From JANXXV01 sp038230275 (GTDB taxonomy: Bacteria; Acidobacteriota; Terriglobia; Bryobacterales; Bryobacteraceae), in NCBI GenBank assembly GCA_038230275.1, contig JBBRNO010000151.1:1-15747 (forward strand): DNA of 15,747 nt, written 5' to 3'. A model generated the notes under the pieces. The model saw only the letters and a list, made by a program, of their open reading frames with translations, searched no databases and was not told the origin of the DNA. Position numbers and translations under genes: made by a program. This document shows, piece by piece, positions 15,020 through 15,747 of this stretch. Positions within the stretch are counted from its first letter, which is position 1; each line of letters starts with the position of its first letter.

Positions 15020-15747
15020 CTAGGGAAGCCTCCGCGCTCTGAGAAATTGCAACGGCGCCTCATAGATCTGCCGGAAGGATTCGGCGGCACGCTCGGCGGC
15101 CCAAAGTTCCAGATCGATGTTCTCACCTTCCAGCGTAACCACTACGGCGCCATTTTTGATCTGGCAGTCCATTCGCTCCACCTTTTGCTCCTGTCCGCTA
15201 TCGAGACCATCCGCAATCCGCAGCAACGGGGTCAGGAATGTAACTACGTGCCTATCTTCCAGCGGCAGAGTTTGCACCATTTCGTAACGGGCTGACGGCA
15301 GTGCCTTTCGGTGGAACCGGCACAGGGCCGCCACCAGAATCCGCTCACGGACCGTGAAGCCCGGCATGTCGGAATTCTGAACAATATAGGCCGAATGCTT
15401 GTGGTGGGCCGCGCTGCTAATGAAGTGTCCCGTGTCTAGTAGATGCGCGGCGGCTTCCAAAAGTTTTGCACAATCTGGCGGCAGTTTGTGAAGCGGTTGC
15501 AGTGATTCAAAGAGTTGGTGAGCCAACGACGCCACCCTTCGCGCATGTTTCGGCGGCACGCCGTACTTTTTCGCCATGCCCTCTACGTGCAGCAACTGTT
15601 CCCGGTTCAGATGGCTGAGTGCGCGGCCAACGCCCCGGGATGCCAGATCCGCAATAATGCCGTCGCGAACACCCGCGTTTGAATAATACACTGCCGGCAT
15701 CCGGAACGCCTCTAACACCTTCAGGAGTACAGCCGCTCCCGGGACAA
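15020..15747 (-). CDS. Ppx/GppA phosphatase family, C-terminal domain (partial)
   Basis: The frame is open to the end of the window, so only the last ~242 codons are present. Before the first Met the frame reads VPGAAVLLKVLEAFRM, then VYYSNAGVRDGIIADLASR; this matches the end of the ribonuclease H-like phosphatase module. The helical HD-like domain follows (LLDTGHFISSAAHHKHSAY, then CRFHRKALP and LLRIADGLD). These enzymes hydrolyse polyphosphate or (p)ppGpp. Together with the CHAD gene that starts immediately after its TAG, this suggests a polyphosphate operon. The catalytic N-terminal part is outside the window. Confidence 0.9.
   Translation of the reverse strand, partial: VPGAAVLLKVLEAFRMPAVYYSNAGVRDGIIADLASRGVGRALSHLNREQLLHVEGMAKKYGVPPKHARRVASLAHQLFESLQPLHKLPPDCAKLLEAAAHLLDTGHFISSAAHHKHSAYIVQNSDMPGFTVRERILVAALCRFHRKALPSARYEMVQTLPLEDRHVVTFLTPLLRIADGLDSGQEQKVERMDCQIKNGAVVVTLEGENIDLELWAAERAAESFRQIYEAPLQFLRARRLP

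Noticed and set aside
1..15747. CRISPR arrays, insertion sequences, phage or defence genes
   Set aside because: No direct-repeat arrays, transposase, integrase or nuclease motifs were seen.

Overview
The window reads as a piece of chromosome from an acidobacterium, most likely of the Solibacter/Bryobacter type. This is an inference from gene content: secreted Gfo/Idh/MocA oxidoreductase, cytochrome-c/FGE-like fusion, heme-bearing squalene-cyclase-like protein, LssY_C protein and paired M16 proteases. The DNA is moderately GC-rich, genes are densely packed, many proteins carry export signals, and there are no phage, IS or CRISPR genes. TAG is an ordinary stop here (it ends seven coding frames), so the standard code applies.

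Layout. (1) 1-643: the 3' end of a PA14-domain protein (+) faces a small single-span membrane protein (-). (2) 644-961: no convincing gene, but a nested pair of inverted repeats. (3) 962-2029 (-): a secreted heme/toroid squalene-cyclase-like gene whose 356-codon frame is intact except for two in-frame TAG codons. (4) 2076-7565 (+): a tight four-gene run of a Tat-exported Gfo/Idh/MocA oxidoreductase, a cytochrome-c + SUMF1/FGE-like protein, ApbE flavin transferase, and a three-domain LssY_C/alpha-beta-hydrolase protein. Spacings are 1 bp, a 17-bp overlap and 4 bp. (5) 7566-8323: a cytochrome c'-like protein (-) divergent from a CusF-like copper protein (+). (6) 8283-12900 (-): an operon of a catalytic M16 protease, its non-catalytic partner with an added lipoprotein-sorting-like domain, and MurB. 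MurB overlaps the CusF-like gene tail to tail by 41 bp. (7) 12962-14017 (+): a degenerate GGDEF protein whose ribosome site abuts a strong GC hairpin. (8) 14058-14131 (-): tRNA-Gln(CUG) with encoded CCA. (9) 14179-15747 (-): the C-terminal part of a Ppx/GppA exopolyphosphatase followed with no gap by a CHAD (polyphosphate-binding) gene, which is split into two overlapping frames between its two helical halves.

The most distinctive points are the two amber codons in the squalene-cyclase-like gene, the split CHAD gene beside ppx, the LecA-like/LssY_C/hydrolase fusion, and the hairpin at the ribosome site of the GGDEF-like gene. I found no clear new multi-gene defence or mobile system. Most of the window is housekeeping or periplasmic biology with several unusual gene structures.
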